From NCBI RefSeq assembly GCF_015709515.1, contig NZ_JADNQZ010000055.1:156293-220292 (forward strand): a stretch of 64,000 nt of DNA. Direction: 5' to 3'. The notes under the pieces were generated by a model, which did no database searches, was not told the DNA's origin, and saw only the letters and a list, made by a program, of their open reading frames with translations. Made by a program: the position numbers and the translations under genes. Of this stretch, positions 54,600 to 64,000 are shown piece after piece. Origin of the DNA: Methylocystis sp. H62. Lineage in GTDB: Bacteria; Pseudomonadota; Alphaproteobacteria; Rhizobiales; Beijerinckiaceae. How positions within the stretch are numbered: the first letter of the stretch is position 1; every line of letters starts with the position of its first letter.

Positions 54600-56093
54600 A
54601 TGCCGGCGAAGCGTACGATCAGCATCTCACCGAAGGCTTCCGCCCTAATCGGCTCCCTGCGCGGGCTGGGTTACTCACCTGAGACGGCCCTCGCTGATCT
54701 GATCGACAACAGCATTACAGCTGGCGCTTCGACGGTGAGCATCGACCTACAGTGGAATGGGGGAGTCCCCGTCGCCGCGATTCTCGATAATGGCCACGGC
54801 ATGAATGAAGAACGTCTGGCCGATGCGCTGCGGCTCGGAGGCGACGGACCGCATGGTAAGCGGGCCGACAGCGATCTCGGTCGTTTCGGGATGGGATTGA
54901 AGACTGCGTCCCTGTCGCAGAGCCGTCGCCTGACTGTCGTCACGAAGACCACGGGAGCGCTCAGTTCGGCTTTTCTCGACGTTGCAGTCGTCGAAGCGCG
55001 TGGCTGGATAGCGCTGGTACCTCAAAGCCTCCCGGATCAGCCGTTCGTTGCCGAGCTTCAAAACCGATCTACCGGCACCGTAGTCATTTGGGATCAGATC
55101 GACGAGCTGAGCGGTTTGGCCGGTCTGTCGAAGGAAGCGTTCCATTTACGTCTTGAAGATATCCGCGCGCATCTTGGTATGGTGTTTCATCGCTTCATCG
55201 GCGGTGATGCAACCCGGCTCGACATCGCGCTGAATGGTCGCCTCATCAGGGCATGGGATCCGTTTCAGGCCAGCCATCCGGCCACGAGGGAAATGCCATC
55301 GGAGCGCATCCGCCACGCGGGATCGTCATTTCTCGTAAAGCCTTATGTGCTACCCCATCGCGATCGCTTCACCAACGAAGCCGAATACCACGCTGCGGGC
55401 GGCCCCGGAGGCTGGGGGGCAAGGCAGGGCTTTTATGTCTATCGCAGCAAGCGTCTTCTAGTCGCCGGCAGCTGGCTCGGTCTGGGCGGGGCGCGCACCT
55501 GGACGCGTGATGAGGCAAGCCGACTTGCGCGCGTGCTTATCGACCTGCCGACAGGGCTGGATCGCGACTGGCGTATCGATGTGCGCAAGTCTCAGGCAAG
55601 ACCGCCTGGTGCGTTGCGTGCACGCCTGACCGCCATAGCTGGTCGGTGCCGCGAAGAGGCGCGCGAGGTATTTGCATTTCGTGGGCAGGGGCCGCGCGTG
55701 CGAGGTGCACCCCACACGGCTCCCGCAGTCTGGCTGGCAACGCAAGGTCCGAAGGGCCCGCAATACCGGATCAATCGTGATCATCCGGTCATTGTCGCCT
55801 GTCGCCAGTCCGCTGCCGGCGTAAGGTCATTCAATGCCGTTCTCTCCATCATAGAACGCTCGGTTCCTGTCGAGCGCATCTGGCTCGATGTCTCGGAATC
55901 CGAAGGTGCTGAAGTGCCGACCCTGGATGCTGAGGAAATCGGACAGCTGACGGACCAGCTTGCGGAACTGGGCAGGACGCTGCCTGCCAGCATGACCATC
56001 GATCAACGCATTGACGTCCTCCTTCTCAACCTTCCCGGAGACCTGACGGAGCTGAGAATATCACTGACGCACAAGCTTAGGGGACATCCATGA
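54600..56093 (+). CDS. MORC-like GHKL ATPase (497 aa)
   Basis: GHKL (Hsp90/MutL/histidine-kinase-type) ATPase. The N box is ETALADLIDNSITAGAS with Asp33 and Asn37. The G1 box is LDNGHGMNEE (63-68), and the G2 box GRFGMGLKTASLSQS (94-102). The remainder has an S5-like domain and a C-terminal helical part. Such MORC/MutL relatives sit in restriction-modification operons with Z1, PD-(D/E)XK and AIPR genes, where they may act as DNA clamps. Intact; overlaps the next gene by 4 bases. Confidence 0.9.
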   Translation: MPAKRTISISPKASALIGSLRGLGYSPETALADLIDNSITAGASTVSIDLQWNGGVPVAAILDNGHGMNEERLADALRLGGDGPHGKRADSDLGRFGMGLKTASLSQSRRLTVVTKTTGALSSAFLDVAVVEARGWIALVPQSLPDQPFVAELQNRSTGTVVIWDQIDELSGLAGLSKEAFHLRLEDIRAHLGMVFHRFIGGDATRLDIALNGRLIRAWDPFQASHPATREMPSERIRHAGSSFLVKPYVLPHRDRFTNEAEYHAAGGPGGWGARQGFYVYRSKRLLVAGSWLGLGGARTWTRDEASRLARVLIDLPTGLDRDWRIDVRKSQARPPGALRARLTAIAGRCREEAREVFAFRGQGPRVRGAPHTAPAVWLATQGPKGPQYRINRDHPVIVACRQSAAGVRSFNAVLSIIERSVPVERIWLDVSESEGAEVPTLDAEEIGQLTDQLAELGRTLPASMTIDQRIDVLLLNLPGDLTELRISLTHKLRGHP

Positions 56094-58867
56094 CAGATAT
56101 TGCTGCCGACCTTTCACTCACTGCGAGGCGCAGTCTGCTGTCCCGAAAAAAGGCAGGGGAGACCATCACGCAGGATGTCATCGCGCAGGCACTTCATCTC
56201 CTTGCCCCGGCATATGCCTCTCTGAGCCAGAAGCAGGTCGGGCCGGAAGATATTGCGGCAGCGACCCGCCTTCTGCTTACGACCTTTGTCACGGAGCAAG
56301 GGCCAGCTCTCGTCCTGCAGGACGAGGAAGGCTCCCGGCCAGCGCCCTGGTATGTCGGGGAACGGCGCCAGCCAGGTCCATTCATGCAGCGCTATCTGGA
56401 AAAGCTCGAAGATGGTGGGTGGCCGACAGAATCGGTCCAGCAGCTTCAGGACAGCACCGCGAGAATCCTTGAACTTATGGACGATCCGCAACGTCCAGGC
56501 AGCTGGGACTGGCGCGGCCTGGTCGTGGGTGATGTCCAGTCTGGCAAGACGGCAAGCTATGCCGGCGTCGCAAACCGTGCCGCCGATGCGGGTTACCGCA
56601 TCATCATCGTGCTAGCAGGCATGCACAAGATCTTGCGCTTGCAGACGCAGAAGCGTTTTGACCAGGATATTCTGGGCTACGACACCAATCCGAAGACACG
56701 GCAACCCAATCAGCCGCTGCGCGTAATTGGCGTCGGTACGTTCAACAGCAACCTGCTTGTCGACAGTCTCACGATGGCGGACCTTAACGGAGATTTTAGC
56801 CTCCGGATTGCGGAACAGACGACGTTTTCGCCTGACAGCAAGCCATGTCTGTTCGTCGTGAAGAAGAATGCGACAGTACTGAAAAATTTGAACAACTGGG
56901 TTGCGCGGTTGCCAACTCCTGCGAAAGCAGCTCCTGTTCTCATCATTGATGATGAAGCGGATCAAGCTTCGGTTGATACCGGCGATCAGCCGCTCCTTGA
57001 AGACGGTACGTTTGACGACGACTACGACCCCAAGCGCGTTAACGGGGAGATACGCAAGCTTCTTATGAAGTTCGACCGGCGCGTCTATGTCGGATACACG
57101 GCCACACCGTTCGCAAATATCTTCATCCATGATGAGCGCAGTGCGAAAGATTACGGCCCGGATCTGTTCCCCGCTACCTTCATTGCCTCCTTGACGCCAC
57201 CAGATGACTATTTTGGTCCGGCCGCCGTCTTCGGAACCAACGACGGCGACAATCCCGGCCTTCCTCTTGTTCGTCCCCTCGACCAGATTGGCGAACAATG
57301 GATTCCCGAGAGGCATGACAAGATGCTCAAGCCGCGCTTCAACGGTCAGGACGTCATCCCACCCAGTCTAAAGCGGGCTATTAACGCATTTCTCCTGACT
57401 TGTGCCGCGCGTGCCGCGCGTGGACAGGGTCGCGAGCACAACTCGATGCTCGTGCACGTCTCGCGCTTCGTAGATGTTCACGCCGAGGTGCATCGTCAGG
57501 TCGAAAAGTATCTGAATGAAACCCGCGCGATGATTTCTAACGGAGACACTGAGACGCTGCAGCGTCTCAAAGGCGTGTGGGACAACGACTATGTGCGCAC
57601 GACCAGAGATGTTGCGCAGTCCATCTATGGCCGCAATACGCTTCCCGTGACCTGGGATCAAGTTGGTGCCCAGCTGGCAGATAGCTCCGACAAGATTCAG
57701 CTTATCACCGCCAATGGAAAAACAAAGGCGGATATTGACTACGACACGTATAAGGAAGCGGGTTTCTCGGTCATCGCAGTCGGCGGCGACAAACTCTCGC
57801 GCGGCCTTACGCTAGAAGGACTTTCCGTCAGCTACTTCCTTCGCATTTCGCGGCAGTATGACAGCCTTCTGCAGATGGGCCGCTGGTTCGGTTATCGACG
57901 CGGCTTTGCCGATCTCTGCAGACTTTATACAACCGACGATATGGAAGACTGGTTCCGCTATGTCGCGACAGCACAGAGCGAACTTCGTGCCCAATTCTTC
58001 GAAATGGCAATGCAGAATGCGACGCCTAAGCAATTCGGGCTGAAAGTTGCAGTGCATGACATTCTTGAAGTCACCGCGCTCAACAAGCAGCGCCATGCTG
58101 AAGTCCATCAGAGCAGCTACGCCGGAGAAGGCAAGGTTCAGACGGTCATGTTCCGCGACCGTCCCACAATTGAACGCAATGCTGACGTAACTGACAACTT
58201 CATACTCGGCCTCGGAATGGGTCAGGACAACCCCGCTCGACCGGGTTCGGCCGGCAAGACCGCTCAGGGGACTCTCTGGAAAGGCGTGGCAGGGCAGGAA
58301 ATTGCCGTATATCTGCGCACGTTGGCTTTCCCGTCCGAAAGTCAGCAAATCAACGGCGAGAAGCTGGCGACCTATATCGCTGAGCAGCTTGAGATGCCGA
58401 TCCCCGAGCTGACCGAATGGACAGTGTTCCTCGCAACAGGTTCAAAAAAGGAAGTTACGATTGCCGGCCGAAAATACTGCTGTGTGGAACGTAATCCGCG
58501 GCAACCCAGGAACGGGAGGGCATTGCCGGAAGACAGGTTCATCATCGGCACGACGCTGAGCCCGCTCGACCAGGCGATTGACCTCAGTGATGAAGAATTT
58601 GCGCAGGCTCTGGCGTGCACGAACCGTGAGAGAAGGTCACGAACGAAAGGCGAAACCGACGTTCCATCCGGCGAATTTATTCGCAAGGTGAGAGGCGCTC
58701 GGCCTCAGAATGGACTGCTGATCATTTATCCAATCGATCCGGTTCTGGCCGGGGTTGATCCCACGGATCGTCCCGTCATCAGCGTTGTTGTCAGTTTTCC
58801 GGATAGTGATGCCGCCGACAGACGCGTCTATCTCATCAACAGCGTCAAGCAGCGCGAGTTTGCATGA
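56090..58867 (+). CDS. Z1-domain superfamily 2 helicase-like protein (925 aa)
   Basis: Walker A GDVQSGKT (about 147-154). The DEAD-like Walker B is VLIIDDEADQASVD (near 285). GYTATPFANIFI is motif III-like. The Z1 core has VGGDKLSRGLTLEGLSVSYF and motif-VI-like LLQMGRWFGYRRG (near 595). Z1 proteins are nucleic-acid-driven ATPases of defence operons. Full length, no lesions. Overlaps the MORC gene (ATGA) and the next gene (ATGA), so the proteins are made together. Confidence 0.95.
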   Translation: MTDIAADLSLTARRSLLSRKKAGETITQDVIAQALHLLAPAYASLSQKQVGPEDIAAATRLLLTTFVTEQGPALVLQDEEGSRPAPWYVGERRQPGPFMQRYLEKLEDGGWPTESVQQLQDSTARILELMDDPQRPGSWDWRGLVVGDVQSGKTASYAGVANRAADAGYRIIIVLAGMHKILRLQTQKRFDQDILGYDTNPKTRQPNQPLRVIGVGTFNSNLLVDSLTMADLNGDFSLRIAEQTTFSPDSKPCLFVVKKNATVLKNLNNWVARLPTPAKAAPVLIIDDEADQASVDTGDQPLLEDGTFDDDYDPKRVNGEIRKLLMKFDRRVYVGYTATPFANIFIHDERSAKDYGPDLFPATFIASLTPPDDYFGPAAVFGTNDGDNPGLPLVRPLDQIGEQWIPERHDKMLKPRFNGQDVIPPSLKRAINAFLLTCAARAARGQGREHNSMLVHVSRFVDVHAEVHRQVEKYLNETRAMISNGDTETLQRLKGVWDNDYVRTTRDVAQSIYGRNTLPVTWDQVGAQLADSSDKIQLITANGKTKADIDYDTYKEAGFSVIAVGGDKLSRGLTLEGLSVSYFLRISRQYDSLLQMGRWFGYRRGFADLCRLYTTDDMEDWFRYVATAQSELRAQFFEMAMQNATPKQFGLKVAVHDILEVTALNKQRHAEVHQSSYAGEGKVQTVMFRDRPTIERNADVTDNFILGLGMGQDNPARPGSAGKTAQGTLWKGVAGQEIAVYLRTLAFPSESQQINGEKLATYIAEQLEMPIPELTEWTVFLATGSKKEVTIAGRKYCCVERNPRQPRNGRALPEDRFIIGTTLSPLDQAIDLSDEEFAQALACTNRERRSRTKGETDVPSGEFIRKVRGARPQNGLLIIYPIDPVLAGVDPTDRPVISVVVSFPDSDAADRRVYLINSVKQREFA

Positions 58868-59841
58868 CACTTTGGCTCGACGCTCTCAATACGGCCTGGG
58901 ATGAGCTGGCGCAGATCGCACCGGTCGCACGTCAGTATCGATCACGAATCATTTCCGCAGATGCTCCTCTGGAGATCCGGGCAGGCATGCGGGCAATGGA
59001 TAATGCGCCGTGCCTGATCCTTCAGATCACGCTACCGTCCGATGCCCTGTTCGAGCTTGGCGGCATGCGTCTGAACACAGTACCTGATATCTCAGGCCCG
59101 CTGCTTGTCCTTTCACTCGAAGATGCCGGCCGACGTGACCTCTTCACGACCATCTGCGCGGATGTCGTCGCGGCAGCCTCCCAGCCGGATCAGAGTACAG
59201 CGCTCGTCCAGTTTCTCGCACGGCTTGACGCGTGGCGTCAGTTTCTACGCGACAGAAGAGACGGACTTTCCAGAATGGAAACGGCCGGTCTCATTGGCGA
59301 ACTGCTGATACTGGAGCGCCTGATTGAAGCGGACAGGGATTCCCTTACGTCGTGGCAGGCTCCGCTTGACGGCCTTCATGACTTCCAGCGCGCCGGACAT
59401 GCCCTTGAGGTGAAGACCGGCCTCGGACCGGCGTCCGCCATCACAATATCCAGACTAGACCAGCTGGATACCGCAGGTGTGCGCCGGCTGGATCTTTTGC
59501 ACGTCAGGCTCATCGAAAGCCCTACGGGCCGTTCGCTACGAGCCATCATCGCGGCCTTGAATGCGGCTCTGCCTGATGAAGCGTGCCGCAGCAGCTTTGA
59601 AAACCTGCTCCTGCGACGCGGTCTGCTGCCTGGAGACGACATAGCACGAAGCATTCCGCGCGTACAACTCAGGACGATCGATGCGTATGCCGTCGCGGAC
59701 GGATTTCCACGACTCCTACGCTCCGGCCTACCCATCGCAATTACAGAAGCAACCTATACGCTCGAAGTTCGCGGCATCTCGGCATTTGCTGAGGGCGCGG
59801 CCGCCGTCCTTGACGCGTTTCATCAAGGAGATGGCCAATGA
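58864..59841 (+). CDS. PD-(D/E)XK motif nuclease-like protein (325 aa)
   Basis: The nuclease core is PLDGLHDFQRAGHALEVKTG, giving Asp169/Asp173 and Glu182-x-Lys184, the PD-(D/E)XK pattern. The rest is helix and strand with no other motif. It would provide DNA cleavage in the operon, together with the helicase-like Z1 protein. Overlaps both neighbours by 4 bases (ATGA). Confidence 0.9.
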   Translation: MTLWLDALNTAWDELAQIAPVARQYRSRIISADAPLEIRAGMRAMDNAPCLILQITLPSDALFELGGMRLNTVPDISGPLLVLSLEDAGRRDLFTTICADVVAAASQPDQSTALVQFLARLDAWRQFLRDRRDGLSRMETAGLIGELLILERLIEADRDSLTSWQAPLDGLHDFQRAGHALEVKTGLGPASAITISRLDQLDTAGVRRLDLLHVRLIESPTGRSLRAIIAALNAALPDEACRSSFENLLLRRGLLPGDDIARSIPRVQLRTIDAYAVADGFPRLLRSGLPIAITEATYTLEVRGISAFAEGAAAVLDAFHQGDGQ

Positions 59842-61928
59842 CAGACGATGCAACCGCCGAGTATCTACAGGAGCTTGTCGCCGAGGTAGAGGAAAGCCTG
59901 TCGTCAGAAGCACCGTTCTCTCAGGAAGTTTTCACTCGCCTCATTCTGGAGCGCCTCGAGGAGGCCGGACATCTTGATGCGACCTTCCCTCTCTATCAGG
60001 AAGGACGCGTGCGGAGTGCCGCATACCGCATCGACGGCTACGCCTACGATGAGGAGCGCGCCCGCCTTGATCTCTTTACCACGATCTACTCGGGCGATCT
60101 TCCGGCAAGCAAGCTTCCTGCGGCCGATGTAACAAAGGCTCTGGAACGCGCCTTACGTTTTGCCAGCGCGTGCGTAGATGGTCTCGCATCGCAACTTGAG
60201 CCCGCCAACACTGATGCAAGCGACCTTGCGCGCCTGATTGAGAATGAAGCGGCTAGTCTTTCCGCAATCCGCATCATACTCCTCACCGATGGTGTTGTCG
60301 GCAAGATCACGCCGCCCACCGAGTGGCGTGGAAAGCCTTTGGAATTTGAAGCCTACGATATCGTCCGTCTGTTCCGCGTGCTCGGACAGGGCGAAACTCG
60401 CGCGGATATTGCCCTCGACCTTGTGTCGCTATCCGGCCGAGCGCTTTCATGTTTGCACGTGCCCGCCCAAAATGGCGAGTATGATGCCTATCTGGCCGTT
60501 CTGCCGGGTGATGTACTTTCGCAAGTCTATGAGCGGTATGGGGTGCGCCTGCTTGAACTCAACGTGCGCGCATTCCTGGGACTGCAGGGTCGTAAGAGCG
60601 TCAATGCTGAGCTGAGACGCACGATCGCAGATCAGCCTGCCATGTTCCTTGCCTTCAACAACGGCATCGTCGCAACCGTGGACGATCTCGACGTAGTCGC
60701 CAACGACACCGGAGGTCTGGAGATTCGCTCCTTGAAGGGGCTTCAGATCGTGAACGGCGGACAGACGACGGCATCCCTCCATCGCGCAAGGCGCAAGGAC
60801 AACCTGAAACTCGATCAGGTTTTAGTTCCCGTGAAAATCATCAAGGTTGGCGGCGCAGACCTCAGCGAAATGGTCTCCTCGATCTCGCGTGCCGCCAACC
60901 GTCAGAATACCGTGCAGCTGGCAGATTTCTCCGCGAACGATCCGTTTCATCAGCAGATCGAGACGCTGGCGAATACAATGTGGCTCGATGACGGCAAAGG
61001 TCGCTGGTTCTACGAACGTGCGCGCGGCTCTTACCTCGCGGCGGAACAGAAGGCTGCGTTCCGCAAGACCGATCAGAAGTCGTTTCGGCAGCAGACGCCC
61101 AAGCAACGTCGCCTAAGCAAACTTGACGTTGCGCGCTATCTCGGGGCTTGGTCGGGCCTGCCGGACAAGGTCTGTCTCGGCGGGCAGAAGAATTTTCAGG
61201 GCTTCATGCAACGCCTCAAGGATGAGCCGCCACCGCCGCCTGATCAGGCCTGGTACAAGCGGCTCATCGCCATTGCCGTGCTTTACCGGGCCGCGGAAAA
61301 GAAGATCAGCAGCATGAAGTTCCCGGCCTATGGCGCTCAGATAACGGCCTACGTCGTTGCGGGCCTCTCGCACCGCAGTGGTGGGCGCGTCGACTTTGAG
61401 CGGCTATGGTCCAAACAGACCGTCAGTCCGGAGCTGGAGCAGATGATTGCCGACTGGGCACCAAAGCTTGATGCTGTCATGCGAAGCTCTGCCGGTCAGA
61501 AAAACCCGAGCGAATGGTTCAAGAAGGCAGACTGCTGGAAGGAAATTCAGACTCAGCTACCGGCATTTACTGATCCGCTGCCGCCTGAACTGTCGTTCGA
61601 GAAGACCGACGCCGGGGGCGGCAGGGGGACGATGCTTCCATCCGCTGGAGAGCATTCGGTGGCAGACTACGAACGCATTGCACATTGCATGCTTATCCCA
61701 AGTTCCGTGTGGATGGAGGTTGCTGAGCGCGGCCAGAAGACAGGGACTGTCCACTGGAAGGTAGCTGGAATCTGCCGGACGCTTGCGGGTTACGCGGCTG
61801 GAGGCTGGGAACGGAAACCCTCTCCCAAGCAGGCAAAACCTGCCCTTGAAGCAGTGCTGGCTGCAAAGCGAGCTGGTCTGGTAGATGCTGGGCTTGAGGT
61901 GCAGGAGACTGTCCCCGATCAGCCCTGA
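59838..61928 (+). CDS. AIPR-family (abortive infection phage resistance) protein (696 aa)
   Basis: The AIPR signature segments MFLAFNNGIVATVDDLDVV and GLQIVNGGQTTASLHRARRK (residues 301-320) are clear. NRQNTVQLADFSANDPFHQQ and YERARGSYLAAEQKA follow. The family is found in phage-defence operons and may act as a nuclease or effector. The C-terminus (about 600-696) has a winged-helix-like segment. Last gene of the six-gene operon; its stop overlaps the convergent nuclease fragment by 10 bases. Confidence 0.95.
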   Translation: MTDDATAEYLQELVAEVEESLSSEAPFSQEVFTRLILERLEEAGHLDATFPLYQEGRVRSAAYRIDGYAYDEERARLDLFTTIYSGDLPASKLPAADVTKALERALRFASACVDGLASQLEPANTDASDLARLIENEAASLSAIRIILLTDGVVGKITPPTEWRGKPLEFEAYDIVRLFRVLGQGETRADIALDLVSLSGRALSCLHVPAQNGEYDAYLAVLPGDVLSQVYERYGVRLLELNVRAFLGLQGRKSVNAELRRTIADQPAMFLAFNNGIVATVDDLDVVANDTGGLEIRSLKGLQIVNGGQTTASLHRARRKDNLKLDQVLVPVKIIKVGGADLSEMVSSISRAANRQNTVQLADFSANDPFHQQIETLANTMWLDDGKGRWFYERARGSYLAAEQKAAFRKTDQKSFRQQTPKQRRLSKLDVARYLGAWSGLPDKVCLGGQKNFQGFMQRLKDEPPPPPDQAWYKRLIAIAVLYRAAEKKISSMKFPAYGAQITAYVVAGLSHRSGGRVDFERLWSKQTVSPELEQMIADWAPKLDAVMRSSAGQKNPSEWFKKADCWKEIQTQLPAFTDPLPPELSFEKTDAGGGRGTMLPSAGEHSVADYERIAHCMLIPSSVWMEVAERGQKTGTVHWKVAGICRTLAGYAAGGWERKPSPKQAKPALEAVLAAKRAGLVDAGLEVQETVPDQP

Positions 61929-62187
61929 TTGTCTTCAGGAAACTCTTCGCTGAGCCATGTGCGAACCGCGTCCAAGCTGCCGCGGCCATTCTGGCGCAGA
62001 AGTTCAACGATGTCCTGTGCCGAGATGACAAGGATAGGATGCCGATCCTCTTTGATCTCCTTGTAGGCCTGCAGGTCCACGCAAGACGTGGTGACAATCA
62101 CGCCGAACTGCCTGTGACGAAGCCTGGAAATCAGTCTTGACATGTCCTTTACACCGACAGCGGTCGGAGGCGTGTGCTGATTCCGCT
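61919..62187 (-). pseudogene. Restriction endonuclease C-terminal fragment, interrupted by IS21-type element
   Basis: Only the C-terminal about 80 residues remain: AVGVKDMSRLISRLRHRQFG, VIVTTSCVDLQAYKEIKEDR, HPILVISAQDIVELLRQNG, then an acidic tail. This pattern is that of the second half of Mrr-like restriction endonucleases that accompany C5 methyltransferases. The 5' part is missing; a repeat-rich IS21 end begins at about 62188. Convergent with the AIPR gene. Confidence 0.7.
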
Positions 62188-62325
62188 TGATGGCGCCCCC
62201 CGATTCCGAGATGATCCCGCCCCCCTGCAACGGAATGATCCCACCCGGGTGATTTCGTGCAGTGGCTCACCGCCGCCGTTGGCCTGATCAAGTCGCTCCT
62301 TTGGCAATCCAAGGGGGAGCGATTC

Positions 62326-63867
62326 ATGCCAGCGGAGCGGATTACGATGCGCCAGGCGCGCGAGATTATTCGGCTGAAGACCGGTTTCAGCGCACGAGAT
62401 TTCCCGGCGTCTCGGCATGCCGCGTTCGACGGTTCGGGAAGGGCTCGAACGCGCGGAGGGCGCCGGGCTCTCCTGGCCGCTGCCGGAGGGAATGAACGAC
62501 GACGCGCTGGAGGCGGCGCTTTACGCCAACCGGCGCAGCAAGCGCGGTTACCGGCGCGTCGAAGAGCCGGACTGGGCAAACGTGCATCGCGAGCTGAAGC
62601 GCAAGCATGTCACCCTGACGATCCTGTGGGACGAATACATCGCCGAGAACCCCGGCGGCTAACGCTATTCGCGCTTTTGCGAGCTGTATCGCGCCTTCGA
62701 GAAAACGCTGTCGGTGACCATGCGGCAGACCCACGCCGCCGGCGAGCGCCTGTTCGTCGATTACGCCGGCGACGGCGTTCACGTCGTCGTTGACAGGCTC
62801 ACCGGCGAAGTGCGCATGGGGCAGATATTCGTCGCGGTGCTGGGCGCGTCGAGCCTCACATTCGCGAGAGCGAGCTGGACGCAGACGCTTCCTGACTGGA
62901 TCGACGCTCATGTCGGCGCGCTTGAGGCGATCGGCGGCGTTCCGCAGCTCGTCGTGCCGGACAACGCCAAGACCGCCATCGTCAAAGCCTGCTTCTACGA
63001 TCCACAGGTCAACCGCACCTACGCCGACATGGCGGCGCATTACGGCGCCGCGCTTTTGCCGGCCCGGCCCAGAAAACCGCGCGACAAGGCGAAGGTGGAA
63101 TCGGCGGTGCTGATCGTCGAACGCTGGCTGCTCGGCAGCTGCGTCGCAAAACCTTCTACAGCCTGGCGGAGGTCAACGCCGCCATCGACGGGATGCTGAA
63201 AACTCTCAACGAGGAGCGCCCCATCCGCCGGCTCGGCGTCACCCGTCGCCAATTGTTCGACGAGATCGACCGCCCGGCATTGAAGGCGCTTCCAGTCGAG
63301 CCTTACGAATATAGCGAATGGCGCTTGCGCCGCGTCGGCATCGACTATCACGTCGAGATCGACGCGCATTATTACTCCGTGCCTTATCGCTTCGCCCGGG
63401 CGGAGGTCGAAGCGCGCCTGACCGTCCGCGGCGTCGAGATTTTCTGCAAGAGCGAGCGCATCGCCGTCCATCTGCGGAAGAGCGGCAACCGCAAGCACAC
63501 GACCATTCCCGAGCACATGCCGTCGAGCCACCGGCGCTATGCCGGCTGGACCGTTGAACGCATCCGCGAGGACGCCCGCAAGATCGGCCCGGCGACGGCG
63601 GCGCTCTGCGAGCAGATTCTGGAGGCGCGGCCTCATCCCGAACAGGGCTATCGCGCTTGTCTGGGCATCGTCCGCCTTGTCGGCCCCTATGGGTCCGAGC
63701 GCGTCGAGGCCGCAGCGGAACGCGCCATCGAGATCGGCGCGAAGACCTACGGCTCGATCAAATCCATCCTCGACAACAAGCTCGATCGGAAGCCGGCGGC
63801 AAAGCGTGCCGCGGACGCGGCCCCGATCCTCCACCCCAATATCCGCGGCCCGCGCTACTATCATTAG
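62326..63867 (+). pseudogene. istA: IS21 transposase istA, triple lesion
   Basis: Reading MPAERITMRQAREIIRLKTG, the frame shifts near 62397 by loss of GA (sequence GCACGAGATTTCC where GCACGAGAGATTTCC is expected). It resumes as MPRSTVREGLERAEGAGLSW. TAA at 62660 replaces an expected TAC (GG-stop-RYSR). A lost G near 63138 shifts the frame again before [17 protein letters not shown]. The DDE parts ([35 protein letters not shown]) are otherwise conserved. No functional product is expected. Confidence 0.9.
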
Positions 63868-63878
63868 GAGACAGCGAC

Positions 63879-64000
63879 TTGCTTAGACATCCCACCCTCG
63901 ACCAGCTTCACGCCCTCGGCCTTTACGGAATGGCCAGGGCCTTCGCCGAACTCGCAGAGACAGATGAGGCGAAAGGGATCGACCGCAACGACTGGCTCGC
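63879..64000 (+). CDS. istB: IS21 helper ATPase IstB, N-terminal part
   Basis: TTG start at 63879 preceded by AGGAGA. LLRHPTLDQLHALGLYGMAR and AFAELAETDEAKGIDRN match the N-terminal helical domain of IstB. The AAA+ part lies beyond the window. Could act in trans for other IS21 copies. Confidence 0.85.
   Translation, partial: MLRHPTLDQLHALGLYGMARAFAELAETDEAKGIDRNDWL

Larger units (their letters stand above)
62188..64000 (+). mobile_element. IS21-family insertion sequence, truncated by window end
   Basis: The left end carries the internal repeats typical of IS21 termini (CGATTCCGAGATGATCCCGC at 62201 and ACGGAATGATCCCACCC at 62228). It is followed by istA and the start of istB in the normal order. 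The exact first base is uncertain (TGATGGCGC at 62188 or TGGCGCC at 62191). The right end lies outside the window. Confidence 0.85.

Overview
The window is a high-GC chromosomal stretch of an alphaproteobacterium, most probably of the order Hyphomicrobiales. The support is a zinc-ligand-free DnaG next to a long RpoD, an IspA-type prenyl synthase, and typical alphaproteobacterial small membrane and outer-membrane proteins. A Methylocystis/Methylosinus-like host is possible by overall gene feel, but no diagnostic methane-oxidation gene is present, so genus is not claimed.

Left part (1-18,200): small stand-alone genes (HD-like hydrolase, patatin, membrane-anchored alpha/beta hydrolase, AI-2E-type exporter, cyclase-homology protein, secreted small proteins). 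These lead into a surface-glycan locus: an NfrA-like TPR/beta-barrel outer-membrane protein, a small membrane protein, a WecB-like UDP-GlcNAc 2-epimerase and an NfrB-like glycosyltransferase. It parallels the E. coli phage-N4 receptor glycan pathway, but the glycosyltransferase lacks the C-terminal c-di-GMP-binding domain. A CHASE3 hybrid histidine kinase follows.

18,249-26,021: a compact azole-forming RiPP (TOMM) cluster on the minus strand. It has a SagB-type dehydrogenase, a fused E1-like/YcaO cyclodehydratase and, upstream, a precursor whose last 26 residues are only Cys, Gly, Arg and one Trp, with all ten Cys preceded by Gly. The precursor also carries a signal-peptide-like hydrophobic segment, and no exporter or protease gene is next to it. 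Divergent from it lie NikR and a TonB-dependent receptor.

26,000-36,300: core genes dnaG and rpoD, a HicBA toxin-antitoxin pair, a Uma2-family gene, an ispA-DUF1345-MFS operon, a glycine-zipper lipoprotein, very small membrane proteins and tRNA-Thr(GGT). A broken BrnA-like antitoxin lies before dnaG.

36,400-49,800: an IS4-family element inserted in a palindromic intergenic repeat, an IS5-type remnant, an ATP-grasp/alpha-E/transglutaminase operon, a double beta-barrel outer-membrane protein, glutathione peroxidase with a small overlapping partner, an NtrC-type regulator, rdgB, and an aldehyde dehydrogenase with its DUF779 companion.

49,995-64,000: tRNA-Tyr(GTA) marks the start of accessory DNA. 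After decayed genes comes a tightly overlapping defence operon: Vsr, C5 cytosine methyltransferase, MORC-like GHKL ATPase, Z1-domain helicase, PD-(D/E)XK protein and AIPR protein. A convergent gene resembling the C-terminus of a restriction endonuclease is cut off by an IS21-family element whose istA carries three inactivating lesions. The methyltransferase arm is intact while one candidate nuclease is destroyed. The IS21 element runs off the window end.
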